This document shows positions 18,572-27,219 of a DNA stretch of 64,000 bases, one piece after another. Every line of letters starts with the position of its first letter. Positions within the stretch are counted from its first letter, which is position 1. Origin of the DNA: Bog-159 sp963843255 (GTDB lineage: Bacteria; Acidobacteriota; Terriglobia; Bryobacterales; Bryobacteraceae); NCBI GenBank assembly GCA_963843255.1, contig CAWJJQ010000010.1, positions 124,001 through 188,000 on the forward strand, written 5' to 3'. The translations under genes were made by a program, and so were the position numbers. The notes beneath the pieces were generated by a model that saw only the letters and a list, made by a program, of their open reading frames with translations, did no database searches and was not told the origin of the DNA.

Positions 18572-19006
18572 ATGTTCTTTCGCCGCCAGGCGCCCGCCAC
18601 CCTGACCTTCCAGCAACGTCTCGACAACCTGACGCGCGCGGGTTTCACCGTCGCCCCCCAGCCGGACGGCGCCGTCCAGGTAAGCAAAGGCGGATGCGCC
18701 ATCCTGCTCCGCGACAACCAGGGCAAAGTCACCAGCGCCCAACTGGCGGGCATCCTCATGGGCGGCGAGATCGGTTCGCTGGTGGATGGCGGCTACCAGA
18801 AATTCTTCCGCACCCCGTCGGGCAAAACCAAGCCGGCGCTGGCCTCCGAGCTGAAAGCCCTGCACGATTTCGAAGAAGATCTGAAGGAAGGACTCGGACA
18901 GGAAAGTCTCTACAACCAGTCGCTGGGCACGGTTTCCACCTATTATCTTTACGACCGGGTTAAAGATCGCGACCGCGGCGTTCCCAAGCGCGTCTGGGAA
19001 CAATAA
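18572..19006 (+). CDS. Conserved hypothetical protein, 144 aa
   Basis: Soluble protein without a signal peptide and of unknown function. It starts MFFRRQAPATLTFQQRLDNL and has a mixed alpha/beta pattern with VSKGGCAILLRDNQGK in the middle and FEEDLKEGLGQESLYN as a helix near the C-terminus. There is no ribosome-binding site; instead a perfect TATAAT (18560-18565) lies six bases before the ATG, which suggests a leaderless transcript. It converges with the gene at 19010-20536. Confidence 0.65.
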   Translation: MFFRRQAPATLTFQQRLDNLTRAGFTVAPQPDGAVQVSKGGCAILLRDNQGKVTSAQLAGILMGGEIGSLVDGGYQKFFRTPSGKTKPALASELKALHDFEEDLKEGLGQESLYNQSLGTVSTYYLYDRVKDRDRGVPKRVWEQ

Positions 19007-19009
19007 GGA

Positions 19010-20536
19010 TTACATCCCGGGCTTGGGAGTCTCCGCGCGGTGCCGGCTGCGTACGGCCGGTGGAACCGTCCCGGTCTGCTTCCGCACCTGCTCGAAATAC
19101 TGCTGCACGTAGGCCTGCAGCGCCATGGGGACCTCGTCACGGCTGATCTCTCCGCCCGCGTCGGTGTGATGCGTGGCCCGCTGCGCATAGGGCGTGCGCA
19201 ACTGTTGATTGCTGTTCTGCACTTCGACGGTGACCTCGCCGGTCACGTTGGCCGCCCGCTTGCCGATAATCTCGCTGATCTTCCCCATCGCCGCAAGCTG
19301 CTCCGCGAGCTTCACGTCCTTGCTGCCATCCTGCCGCCCTATGCCGCTGCCGGGCTGCTTGGTGGCGGGCTGCTGGCCGCTTTCACCCGGGCTGCCGGAT
19401 TGCCCGCTCTGCGCATTCTGGCTGTCGTCCCCGGGCTGTCCGTCTTTGGCGCTGGCCTGCTCCCCTTCCCCTGGCTGCTGGCCCTGCTTGCCGTTCTGGC
19501 CGGCGTTGCCCTGCCCGCTCTTCTTCTGGCCGTTCTGCGCATTCGCCTGCTGCGCGGACCCCTTGCCGCCGGACTGCTGCCGCATGCGGTTCATGAGGCT
19601 CGACATGGCATCCTTGAACTTGCTGAGCAGCCCCGAGCTCTCGCCGGAATTGCCCGACCCCTGCTTGTCGTCACCCTCCCCCTGCTTGCCCGCGCCCGGA
19701 CCTTCCTTGCCGCCCGTCGACCGCTGGTTGTTGGGGTCGGCGCTGATGCCCTCCGGATCGGAGCTTTCGTTCTGTCCGCCGTCAAGCTGGGTGGATTGCG
19801 CCATCTTGGAGTTTTCGGGACGCGTGGTTCCGGTCTTCTGGTCCACGTCGGGTACGCCTACGGTGTCCAAAGCGGAATCCGGGGCTGCGTCCAGTTCTCC
19901 GGGAGCTTTCTGCTTGTCGTCCAGTGAAATGCCGGTCTCCTCCAGACGTTTTTGATCGCGCGGGGCCGCGTTCTTTCGATCCGCCGAGGCTTGCCGCGTC
20001 TCACCGTAACCAAGCCTCTCCTGCACCATGCGCGCCAGCGGTGGCCGCAGATCCAGGTGGCGATCGAGCCCATAGCGGACCGCGAACAGGCTGGCGACTA
20101 CCAGCGCCAGCAGCGCTGTCGCGTAAAGAGCCCGCGGCGCGCGGATCGGAATGGCGCGACGTGCATCCACGCCGGCTGCGATGCGCTCGGCCTGCTCCCA
20201 TTGGGCGCGGCGCACATCCGCCCCCGCACTGCCGCCGCCGGCCGCACCTTGCGCGAAGAAAAGCGCCGTGGAAAGCGTATCCGCCAGCTTCAGGTTGGAA
20301 TCCACACGCTGGGCCACCTGGTATTGTGATGGAGCGCCCCGCCAGGTCGCATAGATTCCGGCCGCGAAGGTCGCCGCCGGCAGCAGCACCATCCAGACCC
20401 AGCTCAGAACCTGCGTTCCCAGCACCAGCAGCGCAACCAGCACGATCAACGCGGCGCTCGCGGAGTATGCGGCATGCCGCAATGCCTCGTTCGCGAGAAT
20501 CCGGTGGCGGGCGCGTCGAACCGTATCGAAGACCAT
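19010..20536 (-). CDS. Membrane protein with long Gln/Gly/Ser-rich low-complexity region
   Basis: 508 residues. Two hydrophobic segments occur near the N-terminus (SASAALIVLVALLVLGTQ and WVWMVLLPAATFAAGIYA) and a third near residue 140 (YATALLALVVASLFAVRYG). The rest is largely hydrophilic, and residues about 230-400 are dominated by Gly, Gln, Ser, Lys and Asn. The C-terminal ~100 residues are more ordered (VKLAEQLAAMGKISEIIGKR, VPMALQAYVQQYFEQVRKQ). This layout is common in Acidobacteria next to MoxR/DUF58/TPR operons, but none is adjacent here. Function unknown. It is divergent from the NtrC-type gene, across a 17-bp palindrome. Confidence 0.7.
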   Translation of the reverse strand: MVFDTVRRARHRILANEALRHAAYSASAALIVLVALLVLGTQVLSWVWMVLLPAATFAAGIYATWRGAPSQYQVAQRVDSNLKLADTLSTALFFAQGAAGGGSAGADVRRAQWEQAERIAAGVDARRAIPIRAPRALYATALLALVVASLFAVRYGLDRHLDLRPPLARMVQERLGYGETRQASADRKNAAPRDQKRLEETGISLDDKQKAPGELDAAPDSALDTVGVPDVDQKTGTTRPENSKMAQSTQLDGGQNESSDPEGISADPNNQRSTGGKEGPGAGKQGEGDDKQGSGNSGESSGLLSKFKDAMSSLMNRMRQQSGGKGSAQQANAQNGQKKSGQGNAGQNGKQGQQPGEGEQASAKDGQPGDDSQNAQSGQSGSPGESGQQPATKQPGSGIGRQDGSKDVKLAEQLAAMGKISEIIGKRAANVTGEVTVEVQNSNQQLRTPYAQRATHHTDAGGEISRDEVPMALQAYVQQYFEQVRKQTGTVPPAVRSRHRAETPKPGM

Positions 20537-20567
20537 GAAGCCCTGGCGTTATTATTATCGCAGAATT

Positions 20568-20584
20568 CCAAAGTTACACTTTGG
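20568..20584. promoter_or_regulatory. 17-bp perfect palindrome, candidate operator
   Basis: CCAAAGT-TAC-ACTTTGG is a perfect 7+7 inverted repeat in the 91-bp gap between the divergent membrane-protein gene and the NtrC-type regulator. Its position fits an operator controlling one or both. No -24/-12 sigma-54 promoter is apparent. Confidence 0.45.
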
Positions 20585-20627
20585 AGTACACAACTTTTTC
20601 TCAGCAACCAGTGTTCCGATTAGGAAG

Positions 20628-22067
20628 ATGGCGAGCGCTACAATAGAGAAAAAAGCACCTGAACTGGAAGGACTGGATCTTTTGAGAGTCTTGATCGTAG
20701 ACGACGAACCCGCGCAGCGTAGCGGACTGGCAGCCATGGTCGCCGCCTGGGGCATGACGCCCGAGACGGCCGCCGATGGCAACGAAGCATTGGACGCCCT
20801 GGAGCGAACCGGGGCCGACGTGATCCTGACCGATCTCAACATGCCCGGCTTGGATGGCTTTGGGTTTTTGGAGAGACTGCAGGAGATGGGAGACATGCCG
20901 CCCACCATCGTGCTGACGGCGTACGGCAACATTGAGACCGCCGTACGAACTGTGCACGAGTTGGGCGCCTACTGGTTTCTGGAAAAGCCCATCCAGCCCA
21001 AGACGCTGGAAGTGCTGGTCAGCCGCGCGGCGGCGCACGCCAGCCTGCGCGCCGACAAACAGACCCTCATCCGTCAGCTGGCTAACAACGGTTCCCTTGG
21101 GGAACTGGTGGGATCGTCACCGCGCATGCGCGAAATCTTTGCACTGTTGCAGCAGGCCGGTCCGAGCAAAGCCTGCGTCCTGATCACCGGCGAGAGCGGC
21201 ACAGGCAAGGAAATGGTCGCCCGGACTATTCACAAGCTCAGCACCCGGCGGACTGGGCCGTTTGTGGCCATCAACTGCGCGGCACTCCCCGAAACCTTGA
21301 TCGAAAGCGAGCTATTCGGCCACGAGAAAGGATCGTTCACCGGAGCCTCCGAACGGCGCGCCGGCTGCTTCGAGCTGGCCCAGCGCGGCACGCTCCTGCT
21401 CGACGAGATCGGCGAAATGCCCCTGCCCACCCAAGCCAAGCTGTTGCGCATTCTGGAGGATTCCAAGGTGCGCCGCCTGGGCGGCAAGACCGAGTTTGAA
21501 GTGGATGTGCGCCTGGTGGCCGCCACCAACAAAGTGCCCGATGAGGCCATCCGCGGCGGCAACCTGCGCGAAGATCTTTACTATCGCCTGAACGTTTTTC
21601 ATGTCCACCTTCCGCCTTTGCGCGAGCGCAAGGAGGACCTGGTGCCCATCTCCGAGGCGCTGATTTCGGACCTGAACCGCAAGCACGAGTGCAAAGTCAC
21701 GGGCATCGCGCCCGACGTCCTGGAGGCGCTGCAGCGGCACAATTGGCCGGGCAACGTCCGGGAATTGCGCAACGTCCTGGAACGCGCCGTGATTCTGGCG
21801 GGAGAAGGCACCGTGGAAGCCCGCCACATTCCCGGGTTCCTGCACGGGCGCGTGGCACTGGCAGCCGCCGCGGGCGCGTCCACATCATCTACGCCCGATG
21901 ATCCGGAGAGCGTGCGCTTCAGCATCGGCACTACCGTGGAAGACGCCGAAAAGGGCCTCATCCTAAGGACCCTCGAACACACCCACAACAACAAAACCAG
22001 GGCCGCCGAAATCCTGGGGATCAGCCTGAAGACCCTGCACAACAAACTGAAGGAATACGGAGCGTAG
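20628..22067 (+). CDS. Sigma-54-dependent response regulator, NtrC family
   Basis: 479-residue regulator with three domains. Receiver: residues 20-135, DD at 25-26, phospho-acceptor D69 in ILTDLNMPG, K120. AAA+ sigma-54 activator: residues about 160-390, Walker A GESGTGKE at 188-195, GSFTGA at 235-240 in place of the canonical GAFTGA, Walker B LLLDEIGEM. C-terminal Fis-type helix-turn-helix: TRAAEILGISLKTLHNKL. It would activate sigma-54 promoters upon phosphorylation by a histidine kinase not present nearby. I chose ATG 20628 because AGGAAG precedes it; the frame is open further upstream. The GAFTGA Ala-to-Ser change is known in functional family members. Confidence 0.9.
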   Translation: MASATIEKKAPELEGLDLLRVLIVDDEPAQRSGLAAMVAAWGMTPETAADGNEALDALERTGADVILTDLNMPGLDGFGFLERLQEMGDMPPTIVLTAYGNIETAVRTVHELGAYWFLEKPIQPKTLEVLVSRAAAHASLRADKQTLIRQLANNGSLGELVGSSPRMREIFALLQQAGPSKACVLITGESGTGKEMVARTIHKLSTRRTGPFVAINCAALPETLIESELFGHEKGSFTGASERRAGCFELAQRGTLLLDEIGEMPLPTQAKLLRILEDSKVRRLGGKTEFEVDVRLVAATNKVPDEAIRGGNLREDLYYRLNVFHVHLPPLRERKEDLVPISEALISDLNRKHECKVTGIAPDVLEALQRHNWPGNVRELRNVLERAVILAGEGTVEARHIPGFLHGRVALAAAAGASTSSTPDDPESVRFSIGTTVEDAEKGLILRTLEHTHNNKTRAAEILGISLKTLHNKLKEYGA

Positions 22068-22082
22068 CCGCGCCAGCGCGGC

Positions 22083-22258
22083 AACATCGACATAAGGCGT
22101 CGATGTTGTGACGCGGAGACAGAGGGACACGGGGACGCGGAGATTCCGTCACCGAAGTCTTTGACTGGTTGATCGCTGTAGCGCCCCGAGCGCCGGATCC
22201 CCGCGTCTCCGAGTCGCCGTGTCTCCGCGTCATAACATCGGCGCACTATGCCGATGTT
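22083..22258. repeat. Composite inverted element between convergent regulators
   Basis: The gap between the NtrC-type and NarL-type genes has two perfect 9-bp-stem hairpins at its ends: AACATCGAC/GTCGATGTT (22083-22107) and AACATCGGC/GCCGATGTT (22234-22258). Between them are two arms of opposite orientation, GACGCGGAGACAGAGGGACA (22109 on) and CGTGTCTCCGCGTC (ending 22231). The whole element can fold into a large cruciform-like structure. The same GTCTCCGCGTC words are amplified inside csm4. Confidence 0.7.
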
Positions 22259-22274
22259 GGCGCGCCCCGCGCGC

Positions 22275-23021
22275 CTACTTCCCCATGTGCAGATTATTGT
22301 GAATGGCGTACAAGGCCAGCTCCAGCCGGTCCGAGACACCCAGCTTGTCGAAGATGTTATGCAGATGGTTCTTCACCGTCTGCTCGCTGATGAACATCTT
22401 CTCGGCCATTTCCTTGTTCTTGAAGCCTTGCGCTACCAGTGCCACGATTTCGCGCTCCCGGGCGCTGAGCAGCGACCGCTCACGTTCCCGGCTGCTGGCT
22501 ACCGGAGCCCCACTACCCGCGGGAGCGTCGTCCGCGCTGGTGGCAAACTGGCGCATGACCGCGGCGGTCGTATGCGAATCCAGCCAGATCTCGCCCGCAT
22601 TCACCTTCCGGATGCTCTTGATCAGCAGATCCGTGGCACTCTGCTTCAGGACGATTCCCGAGGTACCCAACTTCATGGCTTGAACGAACTCGTTCTTATC
22701 CTCCGAAGCCGTCAGTACGATCACCCGCGTTTTGTGCTTGCTGGTCTGTAATCTTTGCAGCGTTGCCAAACCGTCCAGCCCGGGCATCTTCAAGTCCAGC
22801 AACAAGATATCGGGTTCGTACTGTTGCAGCACATCCAGCACCTGCCGTCCGTCGTGCGCCTGTGCCACTACTTCGAAATCGGGTTCGAGGGCCAACAGGC
22901 GGCACAACCCGTCGCGGAATATGGGATGGTCGTCCGCCACCACAATTCGTATCTTCGAGACTTCGACAGGTTCAGCTAGCGAAGGCTCAGTTTGGGAGCC
23001 ATTGTTTTCAGCCATAAACAT
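22275..23021 (-). CDS. NarL/FixJ-family response regulator
   Basis: 248-residue two-domain regulator. Receiver domain at residues 24-140, with acidic pair AD-D at 29-31 and phospho-acceptor D76 in ILLLDLKMPG. C-terminal LuxR-type helix-turn-helix at about 185-245: LSAREREIVALVAQGFKNKE and KMFISEQTVKNHLHNIFDKL. No partner kinase is in the window. An alternative start two codons later (MAENN) is possible. It converges with the NtrC-type gene. Confidence 0.9.
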   Translation of the reverse strand: MFMAENNGSQTEPSLAEPVEVSKIRIVVADDHPIFRDGLCRLLALEPDFEVVAQAHDGRQVLDVLQQYEPDILLLDLKMPGLDGLATLQRLQTSKHKTRVIVLTASEDKNEFVQAMKLGTSGIVLKQSATDLLIKSIRKVNAGEIWLDSHTTAAVMRQFATSADDAPAGSGAPVASSRERERSLLSAREREIVALVAQGFKNKEMAEKMFISEQTVKNHLHNIFDKLGVSDRLELALYAIHNNLHMGK

Positions 23022-23180
23022 CCAGTACTAGGCTTCATTTTAGAGTTCGGATAGTACCAAGTCAATGCATTATATCTAAATGTAGGGATTTCCAGCGGAG
23101 CCGGCCGCGTTGCAACGCAGCAATCGGCAGAAATCGCGGCACGCCCCGTTCGTTATGTCGGTTTGCTATTGTTAGGGACT

Positions 23181-23999
23181 ATGAGCGAAAAATGGGCTGA
23201 AGGAGAGTTCCAGAGATTTTGGAAGCGGCTTCAGCAATTGGGATTGAATGCTTACGAATCGCGCTCCTATCTGGTCCTGCTCGGCCACCCGCGATTTAAG
23301 GCGCTCGAACTCGCGGCCCGCTCCCACGTGCCCCGGCAAAAAATCTACGAAGTGCTCGACAGCCTGGTCGAAAAGGGGTTCGCCCAAGTCGTCCAGGAAC
23401 GCACCAAGCTCTTTTCCGCCGTAGAACCCAGCCTGGCCCTGCCCGCCTACATGGTCCGTAAACGCCAGAGTCTGGATCAGGATTTCACCGACCAGGGACG
23501 CATCAGCGTAGCCCTCATCGACGACCTGAAATCCGTTTATTCCGAGGGTCAGGAAGGCCGCGGCACGCTGGACTTCCTGCGCATCGTCAGCGACCCCGCC
23601 CAGACCGCCGCCGAGTATCGCCGTATGCTATCCGAAGTGCGGTCGCAATATATCGAGTTCCTGCGTCCGCCGTATGCCGTCGATCCACTGGATGAGAAAC
23701 TGGTCAAACAGGCCCGTATTTCCGGCGTCACCTGCCGCCTTTTGCTGGAAGGAGGCGCCCTCGACGATACTCACCGCCAGCGCCTGCAGGATTACGCCGC
23801 CGCCGGCGTGGAAGTGCGCCAGAGCGATGCAGTGCCGATGAAACTGGCTGTATTCGATGGGTGCCAGGGCATGATCGCGCTTCTCGATCCGGTGATCACC
23901 CGCCCCGCGTGGACCGCGGTCGTCTTCAACCACGAAGCCATGGGTGAGGCCATGACCGGCCTGTTCGAAGACCGTTGGCGGCGCGGCAGGGCGCTGTAA
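23181..23999 (+). CDS. TrmB-type transcriptional regulator
   Basis: 272-residue regulator. The N-terminus is a winged helix of the TrmB family (LQQLGLNAYESRSYLVLLGH, then VPRQKIYEVLDSLVEKGFAQ). The C-terminal part is a TrmB_C/phospholipase-D-like fold (YRRMLSEVRSQYIEFLRPPY, RQSDAVPMKLAVFDGCQGMI). Such regulators sense sugars or other small ligands in archaea and some bacteria. It is divergent from the NarL-type gene and convergent with the TPR-redoxin gene. The start at 23181 gives the expected domain beginning. Confidence 0.75.
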   Translation: MSEKWAEGEFQRFWKRLQQLGLNAYESRSYLVLLGHPRFKALELAARSHVPRQKIYEVLDSLVEKGFAQVVQERTKLFSAVEPSLALPAYMVRKRQSLDQDFTDQGRISVALIDDLKSVYSEGQEGRGTLDFLRIVSDPAQTAAEYRRMLSEVRSQYIEFLRPPYAVDPLDEKLVKQARISGVTCRLLLEGGALDDTHRQRLQDYAAAGVEVRQSDAVPMKLAVFDGCQGMIALLDPVITRPAWTAVVFNHEAMGEAMTGLFEDRWRRGRAL

Positions 24000-24009
24000 A
24001 AGCCCCCGC

Positions 24010-26214
24010 CTACGATCCCGCCAGATCGTTCATCCGCTCCACCTGTTTCACCAGGAATTGCATGTCCGCGAACGGATCGCCGCCGAAACGCGCCCAGTAT
24101 ACCCGGCCCTTCTTATCGATCAGGATGGTGGAGTGCAGCTCGATGTCTTCAAAGTCGTCGTAGGAGTGGAACCGCCGCGCATTGCTGTGATCCGGATCGG
24201 AGAGCAGCCGCGCGGGCAAATCGCCGAATTGCTTGAGCGCCTCGTTGTTCTTCTCGGGCGGCGTGCTGCTCACCGCCAGGACCACCGTGTTCAAACGGTC
24301 CCAATCGCCTTTCTTCTCCCCGATATCGTGCAACTGCCGCAGGCAATGCGGGCATTCCGGCCCCAGATAGAAGACCAGCAGCACGTTCTTGCCGCGATAC
24401 TCCTCGAGCGACACCGCCTTGCCCTGGGCATCGTGAGCTTCCAGCGCGGGCGCCTCGTACGGTTCCCACTTCGGCGGACCGAAATGGTCGAGCGGCACGC
24501 GCGCGTAGTTGCGCTGCGGCGCCGGCGACGAATCGCGCGGCGTTGCCGTGATGCCGGTCGCCTTGGCCCGCTCCAGCACCTTCAGGCCCGCATCGGCGTT
24601 GGACGCCACGAACAGCAGTCGCGCCATATCGTCTTCCGCCTTCGCCTTTTCGCCAAGCTGGGCGTAGGCCCGCACCAATCCTGAAAGCGCGAAGATGTCG
24701 TTCTTCGTCAAATCCAGCGCCTTGTTGAATGCCTGCACGGCCAGCACCGGGCTCTTGGCGTCCATGTATGCATCGCCCAGGCTGACGTAAAGCGATTGCG
24801 GATACACCGGCGGGTCCGCATATTCCTTCTGCATGACGAATTCACGCTCCGCCGCGTCGGCCATCAATCCCAGGCCGACAATCGTGTCGCCGCGCGCCAT
24901 CGCCAGCCGCCCCTGCAGTTCCAGCGCCTGGATGGGGTAGGTATCCTCCCACTCCTTGTTCTTCTCCAGATCCTTCTTCAGCGCGGCATGTGCCTCCAGG
25001 CTCTTGGCGGCTTTGTCCAGATCGCCCTTGCCCAGCCACGCCCGCGCCTCGAAATAAGCCTTATTCATCTTGTCTTCGAACACATCGCGCCAGGGGATCG
25101 TTTTCGGGTTCAACAAATCGTCCCACCGCTCGTAAACGACCAATTCGCGCTCCAGCGCCGCCATCCCGCGCGAGTGCGTGCTGTATTCGTTTTCTTTGTT
25201 GTCCACCGGATCGAGCGGCGCGTCGATCAGTTGCCGCGCGCCAAAAATGGCCGCCTCCGCCATTCCCATCTGCCCCTGAATATACGAAAGATAGCTGCGG
25301 TTGTGGGCGTAGTTCCAGTTGTCGAAAGGAAAGGTGAGGCTGGTCTTCATGTATTGCTTTTCCACGCGTGTGGCGGCATCCATCGAAAGGGCCGCTTCGT
25401 GCCACATCCCCACGATGGCGTAGATATGGCCGGGCATGTGTTGCGCGTGGCCGATCCCGGGGACCAGGCGGGTATAAGCGCGGCAGCTTTCCAGCGCCTG
25501 CTCGGGCTCGTGGTAATCCCAGTTGTGGATGCGGTAATGGTGCGCCCCCGGATGGTCGGGATCGTGCGCCAGGATCTCGCGGATGATCAGTTCCGCGCCA
25601 TACCGCGAATCGCCCATGGTGACTTCCGCCAGGATCGCGCGCGCTTCCATATCCTCCGGATACTTTACGCACAGCGTTTCCAGCTTTTTCATTTCGCGAT
25701 GTCGCAACTCCCGGTAATCGGGCTTCTCGTTGGCGTCGCTCACCGGATCGGGCTGCATAGCGGCCAGCGCCTCGATGTACAGCCGCTCGCGCTCGGTGAC
25801 CTTGTCTTTGCGCTTCACCGCTTCGCGCAGAAATTCGAGCGAGCGGTCGCCCTGCGTGGACCGCGCCAGGCCCCAATACACCATGGCGTTATCCGGCTCC
25901 AGTTTCAGGCACCAGCGGAACGAGCGCTCCGCTTCGTAATACCAGAAAGAGTGCAGCAGCGCGTTCCCTTGATTGAACCAGGTCTGCACCTCCGGGTTCT
26001 TGGTGGTGATGGGAAAGGGCGCCACGCCGATGCCTTCCATCACCCAGGGTTTCTGGCGCGGTCCTACGTCGAACGCGGCGCCGTGGGCGGAGTGGCCTTT
26101 GTCGATTTTGTCGATTTTGTCGATCTTGTCGGTTTTATCGGTCTGGGCGTAGGCGCCCGGCCATGCGATGAATGCGGCCGCGACGAGGGCGGAGCAGGCG
26201 AATTTCAACGACAT
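24010..26214 (-). CDS. Secreted TPR protein with C-terminal peroxiredoxin/thioredoxin-like domain
   Basis: 734 residues. A signal peptide (FACSALVAAAFIAWPGAYA) is followed by a short tandem repeat DKIDKIDKIDK and a His/Gly stretch. Residues 60-560 contain many TPR-type helices (NPEVQTWFNQGNALLHSFWY, NAMVYWGLARSTQ, FALSGLVRAYAQLGEKAKAE). The last ~150 residues form an AhpC/TSA-type redoxin domain (NVLLVFYLGPECPHCLRQL, with a CPHC active-site motif; STILIDKKGRVYWARFG). It probably acts in the periplasm as a redox-linked scaffold; substrate unknown. The start at 26214 fits the signal peptide; the frame is open 47 codons further up. Confidence 0.8.
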   Translation of the reverse strand: MSLKFACSALVAAAFIAWPGAYAQTDKTDKIDKIDKIDKGHSAHGAAFDVGPRQKPWVMEGIGVAPFPITTKNPEVQTWFNQGNALLHSFWYYEAERSFRWCLKLEPDNAMVYWGLARSTQGDRSLEFLREAVKRKDKVTERERLYIEALAAMQPDPVSDANEKPDYRELRHREMKKLETLCVKYPEDMEARAILAEVTMGDSRYGAELIIREILAHDPDHPGAHHYRIHNWDYHEPEQALESCRAYTRLVPGIGHAQHMPGHIYAIVGMWHEAALSMDAATRVEKQYMKTSLTFPFDNWNYAHNRSYLSYIQGQMGMAEAAIFGARQLIDAPLDPVDNKENEYSTHSRGMAALERELVVYERWDDLLNPKTIPWRDVFEDKMNKAYFEARAWLGKGDLDKAAKSLEAHAALKKDLEKNKEWEDTYPIQALELQGRLAMARGDTIVGLGLMADAAEREFVMQKEYADPPVYPQSLYVSLGDAYMDAKSPVLAVQAFNKALDLTKNDIFALSGLVRAYAQLGEKAKAEDDMARLLFVASNADAGLKVLERAKATGITATPRDSSPAPQRNYARVPLDHFGPPKWEPYEAPALEAHDAQGKAVSLEEYRGKNVLLVFYLGPECPHCLRQLHDIGEKKGDWDRLNTVVLAVSSTPPEKNNEALKQFGDLPARLLSDPDHSNARRFHSYDDFEDIELHSTILIDKKGRVYWARFGGDPFADMQFLVKQVERMNDLAGS

Positions 26215-26289
26215 GGCTGACAGTATACCGCGCCCCGGCGGAACACCCTGCCCGCAAATTTCGTATCTATAACTGAACGAGGTGATGGC

Positions 26290-26619
26290 ATGTTCTGCAC
26301 ACGATGCGGCGCTGAAATCGATGAAAAGGCACGATATTGCCCGCAGTGCGGCCACGGCACAAAACTAGCGGAAGCCGCCGCCAATCCGTATGCCGCGCCG
26401 CGGCTGGCCCTCGATACCCAGAATAAGAAGATCGCCGGTGTTTGCGCCGGCTTTGCCCGCTACCTGGGCGTGGAGCCGCTCCTGATCCGCATCGTCTGGC
26501 TGGCCTTGGCCCTGGGCGCGGGCTTCGGCTTCGTCGCCTATCTGATCGCCTGGATCCTGATGCCCAAGGATTACGCGACAGGCCCGGATCCTTACGGCGC
26601 TGCTCAGCCGCAGGCATAG
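26290..26619 (+). CDS. PspC-domain protein with N-terminal zinc ribbon
   Basis: 109 residues. The N-terminus is a zinc ribbon (MFCTRCGAEIDEKARYCPQC, two CXXC pairs). It is joined to a PspC domain (KKIAGVCAGFARYLGVEP) that ends in a transmembrane helix (IVWLALALGAGFGFVAYLIA). PspC proteins are linked to phage-shock-type envelope stress. No pspA or pspB is adjacent. The start is set by the zinc ribbon; GAGGTGATGGC precedes it. Confidence 0.85.
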   Translation: MFCTRCGAEIDEKARYCPQCGHGTKLAEAAANPYAAPRLALDTQNKKIAGVCAGFARYLGVEPLLIRIVWLALALGAGFGFVAYLIAWILMPKDYATGPDPYGAAQPQA

Positions 26620-26641
26620 GTCTTTATGGATTGGCTGAACT

Positions 26642-26920
26642 CTAAGGCCACTTCTGCGCGCCATGCACGATATTGAGGATCAACACTCGAGCCTCGGAGA
26701 CGCGGTACACAATAACGTACGGTAGCCTCACCACCAGTAATTCGCGGGTGCCTTCGACGCGTCCCGGACGGCCCCTGTATGGCAGAGTGCGCAAGCTTTG
26801 GACCGCATCATAAATGGTCCGTGAAATACGATTTGCGGTTTCCAGGCTGCGGTCCCCCTCGACGTATTCCGAGATACGCTGCAGATCTCTTACCGCATGC
26901 GCCGACCAGTCAACACGCAT
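26642..26920 (-). CDS. ParE/RelE-family toxin
   Basis: 92-residue toxin of the ParE/RelE superfamily: MRVDWSAHAVRDLQRISEYV at the N-terminus, RTLPYRGRPGRVEGTREL in the middle and LVVRLPYVIVYRVSEARVLI as the final strands. Members poison gyrase or cleave mRNA; which applies here cannot be told. It lies three bases behind its antitoxin gene, in the usual antitoxin-first order. Confidence 0.85.
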   Translation of the reverse strand: MRVDWSAHAVRDLQRISEYVEGDRSLETANRISRTIYDAVQSLRTLPYRGRPGRVEGTRELLVVRLPYVIVYRVSEARVLILNIVHGAQKWP

Positions 26921-26923
26921 GCC

Positions 26924-27148
26924 TCAGGTGTGTTCTCTTTGTTCGAGCCACACGCGAACTTCATCGTCTGGAAGCGTTTCGCCTCGCTCTACGGCCGAAT
27001 TGCTGTCCTTAACTTTTCGGCTGAGCCATTCGTTGTACGCCACCAGATGATCTACGGCTTCCGCCAGAAGTTCATCGGTGCCCCTGTGCGTTCGAAGCGC
27101 CAGTTCGTTGAGCCTAGCCTCGGTTTCCGGCGCCAAATGTAGTTCCAT
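26924..27148 (-). CDS. Antitoxin of the ParE-type pair
   Basis: 74-residue acidic/helical protein with a ribbon-helix-helix-like N-terminus (MELHLAPETEARLNELALRT) and a Glu-rich C-terminal tail (VERGETLPDDEVRVWLEQRE) that would wrap the toxin. The gene precedes the toxin by three bases, so both form one module. Autoregulation is typical of the family, but no operator is obvious upstream. Confidence 0.75.
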   Translation of the reverse strand: MELHLAPETEARLNELALRTHRGTDELLAEAVDHLVAYNEWLSRKVKDSNSAVERGETLPDDEVRVWLEQREHT

Positions 27149-27219
27149 AATTGCGAGTATAGCGGTAAAGGTCGACCCATATACCGTGGGCTGCTGAGCC
27201 GGGCTGCAGAGCCCCTGCC

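Noticed and set aside
24796..26220. 474-codon open frame on the + strand
   Set aside because: Antisense of the TPR-redoxin gene, no family features.
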